Below, piece after piece: positions 39,999-47,833 of a stretch of DNA of 64,000 nucleotides. The DNA lies in the NCBI GenBank assembly GCA_937916355.1, contig CALFTM010000062.1, forward strand, positions 1 through 64,000, read 5' to 3'. The first letter of the stretch is position 1; each line of letters opens with the position of its first letter. Source of the DNA: an uncultured Bacteroidales bacterium (GTDB lineage: Bacteria; Bacteroidota; Bacteroidia; Bacteroidales; Paludibacteraceae). The notes beneath the pieces were generated by a model. The model searched no databases. It had not been told where the DNA came from and worked only from the letters and a program-made list of their open reading frames with translations. Made by a program: the position numbers and the translations under genes.

Positions 39999-40007
39999 TT
40001 TTCTTTT
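39978..40007 (+). terminator. Attenuator terminator 1 (upstream of pheA)
   Basis: A perfect 9-bp GC-rich stem with a 3-nt loop (AAT) is followed by TTTTCTTTT. It stands before the second leader peptide. Confidence 0.85.
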
Positions 40008-40026
40008 GTAATAAATAAAATAACAA

Positions 40027-40110
40027 ATGATAAAAAAAGAGTTCATATCCACAACGCAGAATGCAAGTTTTTTTAGCTTCTTCTATTTTTACTTCTTTAT
40101 GATTTCATAA
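40027..40110 (+). CDS. Phe/Tyr-rich leader peptide 2 of the pheA attenuator
   Basis: A 27-codon ORF beginning MIKKEFISTTQNAS and continuing FFSFFYFYFFMIS, with 8 Phe and 2 Tyr. The Phe codons are bunched in the last half, as needed for stalling near the stop. The stop TAA (40108-40110) directly abuts GGCGGGA (40111-40117), the arm that can pair with the terminator. It begins 29 bp after the first attenuator terminator, so it is a second independent unit, not a fragment of the first. It shares little peptide sequence with leader 1 beyond the Phe/Tyr tract. Confidence 0.85.
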   Translation: MIKKEFISTTQNASFFSFFYFYFFMIS

Positions 40111-40165
40111 GGCGGGAAAATAAGCGTTTTTCTATACGAACTGAATCCCGCCCAAATGCGGGATT
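40111..40165 (+). promoter_or_regulatory. Attenuator 2: antiterminator and terminator arms
   Basis: GGCGGGA (40111-40117) can pair perfectly with TCCCGCC (40146-40152), which contains the 5' side of the terminator stem AATCCCGC/GCGGGATT (40144-40151 with 40158-40165). The two pairings exclude each other. The upstream arm touches the leader 2 stop codon. Confidence 0.8.
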
Positions 40166-40171
40166 TTTTTT
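40144..40171 (+). terminator. Attenuator terminator 2 (upstream of pheA)
   Basis: A perfect 8-bp stem with a CCAAAT loop is followed by a run of eight T. It lies 35 bp before the pheA ATG. Confidence 0.85.
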
Positions 40172-40205
40172 ATCGCTCAAAAAAACAAAAATAATAATTT
40201 TTCTC

Positions 40206-41048
40206 ATGAAAAAAATTGCAATTCAAGGTATTTCAGGAAGTTTCCACGACATCGCAGTCCGTGAGTATTTCAAAGGAGAAGAGATCGAAGTAATCGACTG
40301 TGAAACGTTCAAAGATGTATTTGAAACGATAAAGAACGACTCATCTGTCTTAGGTGCGATTGCGATAGAGAACACCATTGCAGGTAGCCTTTTAGGAAAC
40401 CACAACTTGCTCAAACAAAGCGGTTTGAAAATCGCTGGAGAGCAAAAACTAAGAATCAAACATAACCTTGTAGCACTCCCCGGACAAAAAATAGAAGAGA
40501 TCAGGGAAGTCCACTCCCACCCAATCGCCCTTATGCAATGCGGGGATTTCCTTCAAAAAAACAAACATATCAAAGCGATAGAGAGCGATGATACCGCATC
40601 AAGTGCCAAAAGGGTTGCACAAGAGGGGCAACCGGGCGTTGCCGCAATCTGCGGAGAAATGGCGGCAGAAATCTACGGCTTGGAGATATTAGAAAAAGGA
40701 ATCGAAACCAACAAGCGAAATTTCACACGATTCCTCATCATCGGAGACCCATGGGTGGTTGAAGAAATCAACAAAGGGAAAACAAGAAACAAGGCTTCCA
40801 TCATCTTCACCCTTCCTCACGAAGAGGGAAGTCTCGCCAAAGTCCTCTCGATTTTATCATACTACAACCTAAACCTCTCCAAAATCCAATCCATGCCACT
40901 CATCGGAAGGGAGTGGGAATACCAATTCTTCATCAGCCTCTCTTTCTCTCAATACGTGCGTTACGCTCAGGCAATAAATGCCATCATGCCATTGACAAAA
41001 GAGCTGCAAATTTTAGGAGAATACGAAGAGGGCAACCAAACCATGTAA
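40206..41048 (+). CDS. pheA: Prephenate dehydratase
   Basis: A 280-residue monofunctional enzyme converting prephenate to phenylpyruvate for Phe synthesis. The catalytic part (about 1-185) has IAIQGISGSFHDIAVREYF, GAIAIENTIAGSLLGNHNLL, and the catalytic Thr-Arg-Phe in NKRNFTRFLIIG. A C-terminal ACT domain (about 195-270) shows the Phe-binding stretch EEGSLAKVLSILSYYNLNLS and the ESR-like loop KIQSMPLIGREWEYQFF. It should be feedback-controlled by Phe through the ACT domain as well as by the two upstream attenuators. Chorismate mutase comes from the next gene. Confidence 0.96.
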   Translation: MKKIAIQGISGSFHDIAVREYFKGEEIEVIDCETFKDVFETIKNDSSVLGAIAIENTIAGSLLGNHNLLKQSGLKIAGEQKLRIKHNLVALPGQKIEEIREVHSHPIALMQCGDFLQKNKHIKAIESDDTASSAKRVAQEGQPGVAAICGEMAAEIYGLEILEKGIETNKRNFTRFLIIGDPWVVEEINKGKTRNKASIIFTLPHEEGSLAKVLSILSYYNLNLSKIQSMPLIGREWEYQFFISLSFSQYVRYAQAINAIMPLTKELQILGEYEEGNQTM

Positions 41049-41099
41049 GAGAATCAACTAACGAAACAATAATAAAAAAAACAATAAAAAATAATACGT

Positions 41100-42164
41100 A
41101 TGAACTTGAATAGTTTAAACCTACAAGGTGTAGAAGAAAAGAGACCTTTGCTAATCGCAGGTCCTTGCAGTGCAGAGACAGAAGACCAAGTATTGGAAAC
41201 CGCCAAACAATTAGCCAGCAACGGAGTGAAAGTGTTCCGCGCAGGCGTTTGGAAACCTCGTACAAAACCGGGAGGATTTGAAGGAAATGGAGTCACCGCA
41301 CTTCCATGGTTGCAAAAAGTGAAAAAAGAGACCGGAATGCTGACAGCGACTGAAGTGGCAACCGCAAAACATGTGGAAGAGGCTCTGAAACATGATGTGG
41401 ACTTGTTGTGGGTAGGGGCAAGGACTACCGCCGACCCTTTTGCTGTACAAGAAATCGCAGACACTTTGAAGGGTACTAACATTCCCGTATTGGTGAAAAA
41501 TCCGGTTAATCCAGATTTGGAACTTTGGATCGGCGCACTGGAACGCCTCAACAACGCCGGTATCACACGTTTGGGCGCAATCCACCGAGGATTCAGCACC
41601 TACGACAAGAAATTGTACAGAAATCTTCCTCAATGGCACATTCCTATCGAATTACACCGCAGACATCCTGAACTTCCTATCATCTGCGACCCAAGTCATA
41701 TCGCTGGAAGAAGAGACCTCATCGCAACGCTTTGCCAACAGGCGATGGACCTCCAGTTCGACGGTCTCATCGTAGAGTCTCATAACGACCCAGAACACGC
41801 ATGGAGCGACGCTTCCCAACAAGTGACACCTGACGTACTCAGTCTGATCATCAACAACCTCGTCATCCGTGAGACAAGCCAAACGACTGAGAACCTCACA
41901 GAACTGAGAAAACAGATCGACGAGATTGATATGACCCTCATCGAGACATTGGCGAAGAGAATGAGAATCTCCCGTGAAATCGGAACTTACAAAAAAGAAC
42001 ACGAAATGCCAATTCTACAAACCAACCGTTACGATGAAATCATCAACAAAAGGGCGCAAGAGGGTGTGGAACTCGGCATGGGCAACGATTTCATGAAGAT
42101 CGTCTTTGAAGCGATCCACTCTGAGTCTGTAAGACAACAGATGACAATCATGGAAGGTAAATAA
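41100..42164 (+). CDS. Bifunctional DAHP synthase (class I-beta) / chorismate mutase (AroQ)
   Basis: A 354-residue fusion. The N-terminal DAHP synthase (about 1-260) has LLIAGPCSAETEDQVLETAK, FRAGVWKPRTKPGGFEGNG, WVGARTTADPFAVQEIAD, GAIHRGFSTYDK and PIICDPSHIAGRRDL. The C-terminal AroQ-type chorismate mutase (about 265-350) has LTELRKQIDEIDMTLIETLA and KRMRISREIGTYKKEH. It makes DAHP from PEP and erythrose 4-phosphate and turns chorismate into prephenate for PheA. It starts 51 bp after pheA and is closed by a strong terminator, so the attenuators should govern both genes. No tyrA or aminotransferase gene lies between them. Confidence 0.95.
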   Translation: MNLNSLNLQGVEEKRPLLIAGPCSAETEDQVLETAKQLASNGVKVFRAGVWKPRTKPGGFEGNGVTALPWLQKVKKETGMLTATEVATAKHVEEALKHDVDLLWVGARTTADPFAVQEIADTLKGTNIPVLVKNPVNPDLELWIGALERLNNAGITRLGAIHRGFSTYDKKLYRNLPQWHIPIELHRRHPELPIICDPSHIAGRRDLIATLCQQAMDLQFDGLIVESHNDPEHAWSDASQQVTPDVLSLIINNLVIRETSQTTENLTELRKQIDEIDMTLIETLAKRMRISREIGTYKKEHEMPILQTNRYDEIINKRAQEGVELGMGNDFMKIVFEAIHSESVRQQMTIMEGK

Positions 42165-42170
42165 AACGAG

Positions 42171-42202
42171 AAACCGCAGGCTCGAAACCTGCGGTTTTCT
42201 TT
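42171..42202 (+). terminator. Terminator of the pheA-DAHP synthase operon
   Basis: The perfect 10-bp stem AAACCGCAGG/CCTGCGGTTT with a 7-nt loop is followed by TCTTTTT. It lies 6 bp past the stop codon. Confidence 0.78.
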
Positions 42203-42230
42203 TTGCTACACAGAAACAATCGCAACCAAA

Positions 42231-42719
42231 CTAAATTCGTTCAAAATCTACAAATGTATAGTCGTACTCATTCTTCTCATCGGCAGTGTGCGACTCCTCA
42301 AAAACCGACTTCCATTCAGATTCATTTATCGCTGGGAAATAGACATCCCCCTCTATCGAAACATGCACTTTCGTCAGATACAACTTTGAAGCATACGGCA
42401 AAAACTGCTTGTAAATCTCACCCCCTCCTATGATAAAAACTTCTTCATCGGCAGACAAGGTTCTTTCCAACGCCTCAACAGAAGAGAACACCTCCACTCC
42501 TTCGACAGCCCCATTCTCCATAGAAGAGGAAAGGACTATATTGCGTCGATTCGGCAAAGCCCTTCCGATAGACTCGAACGTCTTACGTCCCATCACGACA
42601 GTATGACCAGTCGTCAACGCCTTAAACCTCTTCAAATCGGCAGACAAACGCCATATCAGTTGGTTGTCCTTTCCAATGACACCATTTTCAGAAACCGCTA
42701 CAATGATAAAATATTGCAT
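42231..42719 (-). CDS. folA: Dihydrofolate reductase
   Basis: A 162-residue NADPH-dependent enzyme that reduces dihydrofolate. Family residues are IIVAVSENGVIGKDNQLIWRLSADLKRFK, with a catalytic Asp in the LSADLKRF helix, the GHTVVMGRKTFESIGRALPNR cofactor motif, VFIGGGEIYKQFLPYASKLYLT (read here as VFIIGGGEIY), and the C-terminal EYDYTFVDFERI. The length is normal. It faces the DAHP synthase gene tail-to-tail. Confidence 0.96.
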   Translation of the reverse strand: MQYFIIVAVSENGVIGKDNQLIWRLSADLKRFKALTTGHTVVMGRKTFESIGRALPNRRNIVLSSSMENGAVEGVEVFSSVEALERTLSADEEVFIIGGGEIYKQFLPYASKLYLTKVHVSIEGDVYFPAINESEWKSVFEESHTADEKNEYDYTFVDFERI

Positions 42720-42807
42720 AACTCATTTCAATTAAGGAGGGTTCTATGCCAACCCACGATTAATACTTTTTTAATTTAAAAACGGTGAATTTATAGAACT
42801 CACCTTA

Positions 42808-42843
42808 AATAAAACAAATAAGGGCGTACAGTCACGCACGCCC
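42808..42843 (-). terminator. Terminator of argG
   Basis: The 6-bp stem GGGCGT/ACGCCC (42822-42827 with 42838-42843) with a 10-nt loop is followed on the minus strand by TTATTTGTTTTATT. It lies about 20 bp past the argG stop. Confidence 0.58.
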
Positions 42844-42863
42844 CCAAAAGTACAAAATATTTT

Positions 42864-44069
42864 TTAGATATTCTCTCCCTCTTCTTTATGATTAGCATAG
42901 TAAACACGAAGCGGCGTAGATGTAACCTTGATGAATCCTTTAGCATCCTCAGAAGTCCACCCTTTGTTCATTTCGCCATACTCACCAAACTTGCTCTTTA
43001 CCAAATCATCTGCAGAATCAACACCCACAGTTGAGAATGAAAGAGGACGAAGTTCTAACGACACCTCTCCGTTCACATTCCGCTGAGAAGATTCCAACAT
43101 TGCTTCGATGTCGCGCATCACAGGCTCCAAATACTGAGATTCATGAAGGAACATTCCATACCAGTTTGCCACTTGGTCTTTCCAATATTGTTGCCATTTT
43201 GACAACGTATATTTCTCCAAAAAGCGGTGCGCTCCGATAATCAACATTGGGGCAGCTGCCTCAAAACCGACACGACCCTTGATTCCGATGATTGTATCAC
43301 CGACATGCATATCACGACCGATTCCGTAAGCCGCACCAATCTCTTCGATGGCTTGGATGCACTCTATCTTATCTGCGTATTCTTTACCATTCACTGAGCA
43401 GACCTCTCCGTTTTTGAAACCGATTTTCAATATCTCACTTCCCGTCTTCGTCACTTGCTTCAAGTAAGCAGACTCTGGCAATCCCTCTCTTGAATCCAAA
43501 ATCTCACCACCACAAATAGAAGTACCCCAGATACCTACATTATATGAGTATTTCAATTTTGTCCAATCTGCAGAAAATCCATGCTCGTTCAAGTAGTCGA
43601 TCTCATATTGGCGAGTAAGCGTCATATCACGAGTAAGCGTAATAATCTCCACACCCGGTGCCATCACCAAGAAGGTCATATCAAAACGCACTTGGTCATT
43701 TCCTGCTCCGGTAGAACCATGGGCGATAGCATCTGCGCCAATCTCCTTCGCATAACGTGCGATAGCCATACCTTGGAATATACGCTCAGAAGAGACAGAA
43801 ATAGGATAAGTTCCGTTACGAAGCACATTTCCGTAAACCATGTACTTCAAGCTCTTCTCGTAGTACTCCTTTGTGACATCGAGAGTGACATATTTCACAG
43901 CTCCGAGCTTATAAGCATTCTCTTCGTTTTGCTTCAACTGCTCATCACTGAAACCACCTGTGTTAGCACACGCAGCATATACCTCATACCCCTTTTCTTT
44001 TGCTAAATACATCACAGTAAATGAAGTGTCCAAACCTCCACTGAATGCAACAACCACTTTTTTTGCCAT
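42864..44069 (-). CDS. argG: Argininosuccinate synthase
   Basis: A 401-residue ATP-dependent enzyme joining citrulline and aspartate in arginine synthesis. The ATP-pyrophosphatase P-loop is VVVAFSGGLDTSFTVMYLA, and AIARYAKEIGADAIAHGSTGAGNDQVRFD and GIGRDMHVGDTIIGIKGRVGFEAA are family-typical. It is the last gene of the argR, GNAT, argG run and is followed by a terminator, so argC and argD, which I would expect downstream in this group, are elsewhere. Confidence 0.97.
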   Translation of the reverse strand: MAKKVVVAFSGGLDTSFTVMYLAKEKGYEVYAACANTGGFSDEQLKQNEENAYKLGAVKYVTLDVTKEYYEKSLKYMVYGNVLRNGTYPISVSSERIFQGMAIARYAKEIGADAIAHGSTGAGNDQVRFDMTFLVMAPGVEIITLTRDMTLTRQYEIDYLNEHGFSADWTKLKYSYNVGIWGTSICGGEILDSREGLPESAYLKQVTKTGSEILKIGFKNGEVCSVNGKEYADKIECIQAIEEIGAAYGIGRDMHVGDTIIGIKGRVGFEAAAPMLIIGAHRFLEKYTLSKWQQYWKDQVANWYGMFLHESQYLEPVMRDIEAMLESSQRNVNGEVSLELRPLSFSTVGVDSADDLVKSKFGEYGEMNKGWTSEDAKGFIKVTSTPLRVYYANHKEEGENI

Positions 44070-44096
44070 ATCCTAATTATAAATTATACACTTAGT

Positions 44097-44726
44097 TTAC
44101 TCCAAATCGCGTTCTTTAATTGCCTTATCAACAATCTCTTTAACCTTTGTATCCTTCGACATCTCCCTTTCTGCCATTTCCAAGCACAATGGATCATGCG
44201 GATTGAACAACATACCTGTGCAGATGCAATAACGGCGGTCGGTTCTCTCCAAAACATCATAATTGACGCAACCCTTGCACCCTTTCCAGAAAGACTCGTC
44301 TTCGGTCAGGTCTGCGAATGTGACAGGCAGATACCCCAAGCGGGTATTCAACTTCATCACTGCCGCACCAGAAGTCAAACTGAATATCTTAGCCTCCGGC
44401 CAACGAGTACGAGCCAACGTGAAGGTCACATGCTTGATGCGCCTTGCCAATCCATGACCACGATATTTCTCTGGAACTATCAGACCAGAGGTCGTCACAT
44501 ACTTCCTTGATTCCCAAGTCTCTATATAACTAAAACCTGCGAAATCATCACCACAAAGGGCAATCACCGCTTTCCCTTCACGAATTTTTTGTTTCACATA
44601 CTCAGGATCACGCTTTGCAATACCAGTTCCACGAACCTTGGCAGCAGCCGCAATCGTCTCTAAGATAGTGTCCACATAAGGGATATGTCGCTCATCGGCA
44701 ACAAAAATCTCAATTTCCTGATCCAT
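44097..44726 (-). CDS. GNAT family N-acetyltransferase of the arginine cluster
   Basis: A 209-residue GNAT protein. Motif A, which binds acyl-CoA, is seen as IVPEKYRGHGLARRIKHVTF, followed by SGAAVMKLNTRLGYLP. A C-terminal segment is rich in cysteines (WKGCKGCVNYDVLERTDRRY and then CIC), suggesting metal binding or a structural disulfide. It lies between argR and argG, spaced 40 and 27 bp, an order I recognise from other Bacteroidetes. That makes an N-acylglutamate-forming or other arginine-pathway acylation plausible. The substrate is inference. Confidence 0.85.
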   Translation of the reverse strand: MDQEIEIFVADERHIPYVDTILETIAAAAKVRGTGIAKRDPEYVKQKIREGKAVIALCGDDFAGFSYIETWESRKYVTTSGLIVPEKYRGHGLARRIKHVTFTLARTRWPEAKIFSLTSGAAVMKLNTRLGYLPVTFADLTEDESFWKGCKGCVNYDVLERTDRRYCICTGMLFNPHDPLCLEMAEREMSKDTKVKEIVDKAIKERDLE

Positions 44727-44766
44727 AACTCTTTTTATAAAGATACAGATGAATTAAATTTTGAAA

Positions 44767-45264
44767 TTATATTTTTTTTATCGACGGGATAATTCGAGAT
44801 AAAACCTCCTCTACATCCCGTTGATCCAACTCTTCTTTTTTCACCGCAAATATCGTATCATCACCTGCGACCGTTCCGATAATCACACTCCTCGCACGAC
44901 CATCAATCTCCGAAGCCAAACTGCTCGCATACCCCGGACGCGTGTGAATCACAACAATATTGCCAGAAAATTCCACCGTCGTACCCAAACCTCCAGAGAA
45001 CATCTCTCCGGAAACATACGAATCTTCTGTCCCTCCGCCTCTGTTGGGCATCTGATACACATAGTTCCCCCGCTCATTTATCATCCGCAACACCTTCATC
45101 TGCTTCAGATACCTCGAAAGGGAAGCCTGTGCAACAACAACTCCTCTCGCAGCCATCAGCCTCAACAATTCATCTTGATTGCCGACCTCACAAGAAGTTA
45201 TTATATCCTCAATGATCGAGAATTTCTCAGCTTTGCTTTTTACACCGTTATTTTCCACAATCAT
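44767..45264 (-). CDS. argR: Arginine repressor
   Basis: A 165-residue ArgR. The N-terminal winged helix holds LMAARGVVVAQASLSRYLKQ, and the C-terminal hexamer/arginine-binding domain has GYASSLASEIDGRARSVIIG followed by TVAGDDTIFAV with the arginine-contacting Asp pair. It senses L-arginine and should repress its own transcript and the downstream GNAT and argG genes. Two candidate ARG boxes lie upstream of its start (near 45368 and 45411), the first touching the -7 element. Confidence 0.95.
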   Translation of the reverse strand: MIVENNGVKSKAEKFSIIEDIITSCEVGNQDELLRLMAARGVVVAQASLSRYLKQMKVLRMINERGNYVYQMPNRGGGTEDSYVSGEMFSGGLGTTVEFSGNIVVIHTRPGYASSLASEIDGRARSVIIGTVAGDDTIFAVKKEELDQRDVEEVLSRIIPSIKKI

Positions 45265-45359
45265 TCAATTTTTACCTCATACATCCCGCATACTTCAACC
45301 TCTCTTGGGCTTTCTCGCCCCAAATCCTCCCTTGCAGAATATATTTTCATTACACAAGG

Positions 45360-45367
45360 CAAAAATA
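45360..45367 (-). promoter_or_regulatory. -7 promoter element for argR
   Basis: TATTTTTG on the minus strand matches TAnnTTTG. The start site near 45353 gives a leader of about 88 nt. A candidate ARG box abuts it on the upstream side. Confidence 0.5.
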
Positions 45368-45381
45368 TGAATAAATTTTCA
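45368..45381. promoter_or_regulatory. Candidate ARG box 1 upstream of argR
   Basis: TGAATAAATTTTCA differs at one position from the TGAATnnnnATTCA core of known ArgR sites. It lies directly upstream of the -7 element, where a bound repressor would block polymerase. Confidence 0.4.
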
Positions 45382-45410
45382 AATATCAGCCAAATTTTAG
45401 AATAAATATT

Positions 45411-45426
45411 GAATGAATATTCATTC
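45411..45426. promoter_or_regulatory. Candidate ARG box 2: 16-bp perfect palindrome
   Basis: GAATGAATATTCATTC is a perfect palindrome containing the ATGAAT/ATTCAT half-sites of ArgR operators, with a spacing shorter than the E. coli site. Its centre lies 44 bp from ARG box 1, close to four helical turns. It sits just past the yidD stop codon and has no T-run, so a terminator role is unlikely. Confidence 0.4.
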
Positions 45427-45431
45427 TTTTT

Positions 45432-45734
45432 TCAAGGGACTGGGTCATAACCACTTCCTCCCCACGGATGACATCTCATAATACGTTTAATTGACAACCA
45501 TAATCCCTTAAAAACGCCATGTCTCTTCAAGGCAATCATCGCATACTCCGAACAAGTGGGGGTGTACCTGCAAGATGGTGGCAACAAAGGAGATATGAAT
45601 GCTCTATAAAAACGGATGGGCAATAACAAAATCCACACGAAACACTGAGAGACAAACGAAGTAACTCTCTTCAACAAACCCTCCTCCTCTTCTTTTTTAG
45701 AAGCAGTCTCCTCTATATGTTTTTCCTCCATCAT
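45432..45734 (-). CDS. yidD: Membrane protein insertion efficiency factor YidD
   Basis: A 100-residue YidD (Haemolytic/DUF37 family), a small membrane-associated protein that helps YidC. The core is [20 protein letters not shown], then [20 protein letters not shown] and [16 protein letters not shown], with the conserved cysteines. An extra charged N-terminus of about 30 residues ([18 protein letters not shown]) precedes it. Its ATG overlaps the rnpA stop (ATGA), the usual coupling of these two genes. Confidence 0.94.
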   Translation of the reverse strand: MMEEKHIEETASKKEEEEGLLKRVTSFVSQCFVWILLLPIRFYRAFISPLLPPSCRYTPTCSEYAMIALKRHGVFKGLWLSIKRIMRCHPWGGSGYDPVP

Positions 45735-46144
45735 ATTTTATACCTTCCATTTTTCAATCCTACAAGTAAGAGAGAAAGCATTTTCAACATTTTTTTCCGC
45801 AAAAAAGAGGAGTCTTCCAACTTTGTACCGACAAACTGAATGCCAACATACAGTTTTTCCTCCTTCTTGTTTAAATATTCATACAATGAATGTTTATTCA
45901 GCCGATATGCCTCACGCATCCTTCTCTTCATGCAGTTACGGTCTACCGCATGCTTGAACCTCTTTTTTGAGACACTCACCAAAATGCGCAACGGCTCTGT
46001 TTCATCATCTAACGCTTTAGACAATGTCACACGATAAGGAAAAAGAAAGAAGGAGTCACCCTTCTCGTACAAATGTTCGATAGCAGAGTCTCCATACAAA
46101 TGCTCCCTTTTGGGGAACTGGTTTCTTTTCTTCAAATCGCTCAT
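45731..46144 (-). CDS. rnpA: Ribonuclease P protein component
   Basis: A 137-residue basic protein that binds RNase P RNA and helps cut 5' leaders from pre-tRNA. The RNR motif region is [20 protein letters not shown], preceded by [11 protein letters not shown]. It overlaps yidD by 4 bp. The N-terminus shows the usual FPKREHL start. A strong terminator separates it from hemD upstream, so it may have its own promoter in the 88-bp gap. Confidence 0.95.
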   Translation of the reverse strand: MSDLKKRNQFPKREHLYGDSAIEHLYEKGDSFFLFPYRVTLSKALDDETEPLRILVSVSKKRFKHAVDRNCMKRRMREAYRLNKHSLYEYLNKKEEKLYVGIQFVGTKLEDSSFLRKKMLKMLSLLLVGLKNGRYKI

Positions 46145-46160
46145 AACGCAAAAGCTTCTC

Positions 46161-46211
46161 CAAAAAAAACTATGTCAGAAAAAGCCACCCACGGAAATTC
46201 CCTGACATAGT
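46161..46211 (-). terminator. Terminator of hemD
   Basis: The perfect 10-bp stem ACTATGTCAG/CTGACATAGT (46169-46178 with 46202-46211) is followed on the minus strand by eight T. It lies 21 bp past the hemD stop. Confidence 0.75.
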
Positions 46212-46232
46212 CATAAATTTTTCAAAAAACTC

Positions 46233-47018
46233 TTATTTCTTTTTGTGGTTCTCCTTTAAGAAGAGATCCAACGCTGCTGGCATAGAGGGAGTTTCTGGCG
46301 TAGGAGCCTGAACATTCACCTCAAGACCTGCCTCTTTGGCAACTTTGGCTGTCGTTGCCCCCAGACAACCGATCGCCATCTCCCCCTGTTTGAAATCAGG
46401 GAAGTTTTTAAACAACGAACCGATTCCTGACGGACTGAAGAACACGAACATGTCATAATTGAAGTCTGGCTCCTCCGTAAAATCGGTACTAACCGTCTTA
46501 TACATCACCGCCTTCGTATAGGTCGCATTCGCCTTCTCCATCAAAGCGAGAATATCCTCTTTGCCCTCTGCCGCCGCACACGAATTAACACTATGCACAT
46601 CCGCCACTGCAACCAAAAACTTCTCATCGAGGTGCTTATGCACACTGACCATCAAGTCCTCAATTTTTCCTGTCGCACTAAAAAACACCTTCCTCTTCCT
46701 GTATTGGATGTAAGTTTGAAGATAATTGGCAACCGACTGTGAGACGCAAAAATACTTCATTGTCTCAGGAATCTTGATGCGCATCTCCTCGCATAATCTA
46801 AAAAAATGATCAATAGCAGTCCTTGCGGTGAACACAATTGCCGTGTGATCCAAAATAGAAACCTTTTGCTGACGAAATTCTTTAGCCAACACTGGTTCAA
46901 CTTTGATAAATGGCTTAAAGTCAATCTTCACACCGTACTTCGTTTCTAAGTCAAAATACGGAGACTTCTCCGTCGTTGGTCTTGGCTGTGACACCAAAAT
47001 ACGTTTAATCTTCACCAT
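46233..47018 (-). CDS. hemD: Uroporphyrinogen-III synthase
   Basis: A 261-residue HemD-family protein, which closes and inverts hydroxymethylbilane to uroporphyrinogen III. The family varies greatly in sequence. The recognisable parts are the start KRILVSQPRPTTEKSPYFDL, DHTAIVFTARTAIDHFF, and the C-terminal FFSPSGIGSLFKNFPDFKQG with IGCLGATTAKVAKEAGLEV. The position after DUF4271 and before rnpA-yidD is a familiar Bacteroidetes order. A role in haem or corrinoid synthesis is inferred. Confidence 0.88.
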   Translation of the reverse strand: MVKIKRILVSQPRPTTEKSPYFDLETKYGVKIDFKPFIKVEPVLAKEFRQQKVSILDHTAIVFTARTAIDHFFRLCEEMRIKIPETMKYFCVSQSVANYLQTYIQYRKRKVFFSATGKIEDLMVSVHKHLDEKFLVAVADVHSVNSCAAAEGKEDILALMEKANATYTKAVMYKTVSTDFTEEPDFNYDMFVFFSPSGIGSLFKNFPDFKQGEMAIGCLGATTAKVAKEAGLEVNVQAPTPETPSMPAALDLFLKENHKKK

Positions 47019-47042
47019 TATGAAATCTTTTTTTTTAAAAAA

Positions 47043-47822
47043 TTACACAATGCCCACTAGTCCTAAACAAAAGGCCGCTGATGGCAAAATTTCAAGTGTG
47101 CAAAGATACAAAATCAAATAGAATAATGAGGGCAAGCCGTGAAAAAAAACGATAAATAACTTCAACAAATAGAGCAAAACGGCAAAAACACAGACTAAAA
47201 AGCCGACATAAATCGAAATTTCAGCATAAGAAGAATAGGTGATAAAGATGTCCACCACAAACAATACGGCAGAAAGAACTATCAAAACTGTATCATACGA
47301 CAGTTTTAATTTCACATAAACATCATCATCGAAAAAAATGTATGTCAATAACCGAATAGTTCCGATTTTGAACAATATGTAGGCACTCACCACGGCGACC
47401 AAATAGAGCAAAAGCATCCCTATCGACAAATTTGAAGTGATGCCCCAAAGATCTCTTACCCAATAGGCGAACAATGCAAGAGGAAAAACCGAAAGGTAAA
47501 GCGGAAGTCTCCGCACATGCGACACCTCAGGGACTGTAGCGGAATGCAATCGTCCGGGAGTGGGATTGAAGAAGGTTTTCAAGTCCCGGAGAAAAACAGA
47601 GGCATAGCGCATCACAGACATCGTATAAAAAGCAAAGAAAAGAAACATAAGAGGCGTAAACCACACCTGCTGCTGTAGTGTTTCCGCCAACGGTGTCCCC
47701 TCAATGGAGGGAATCTGCACGACCGCAACCTCACACTCTTCTTTTTTCTCGAGAAGACTGGAGTCCATGATGCCCACAACCGGGGAATAGCAGATAATTG
47801 AATCCTCTAATGTCTCTTCCAT
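47043..47822 (-). CDS. DUF4271 domain-containing membrane protein
   Basis: About 259 residues from the ATG at 47822 (a TTG at 47831 would add three). After about 50 residues there are roughly five to seven hydrophobic helices (QVWFTPLMFLFFAFYTMSVM, LYLSVFPLALFAYWV, IGMLLLYLVAVVSAYILF, LIVLSAVLFVVDIF, FLVCVFAVLLYLLKLFIVFF). It matches the Bacteroidetes family DUF4271, regularly found before hemD. Function unknown. Confidence 0.8.
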   Translation of the reverse strand: MEETLEDSIICYSPVVGIMDSSLLEKKEECEVAVVQIPSIEGTPLAETLQQQVWFTPLMFLFFAFYTMSVMRYASVFLRDLKTFFNPTPGRLHSATVPEVSHVRRLPLYLSVFPLALFAYWVRDLWGITSNLSIGMLLLYLVAVVSAYILFKIGTIRLLTYIFFDDDVYVKLKLSYDTVLIVLSAVLFVVDIFITYSSYAEISIYVGFLVCVFAVLLYLLKLFIVFFHGLPSLFYLILYLCTLEILPSAAFCLGLVGIV

Positions 47823-47833
47823 AAGCAACAAGA

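Noticed and set aside
40061..40102. An alternative start at the ATG at 40061 within leader 2
   Set aside because: That frame has few Phe codons and stops early, while the frame from 40027 gives the bunched Phe run and ends at the antiterminator arm.
33931..42746. The 14-mer TAAGGAGGGTTCTA at 33931 and 42733, with its core AGGAGGGTTC also inverted near 2975
   Set aside because: In a 64-kb window several pairs of 14-mers are expected by chance, and the sites lie in unrelated settings (end of lgt, upstream of folA, past ackA).
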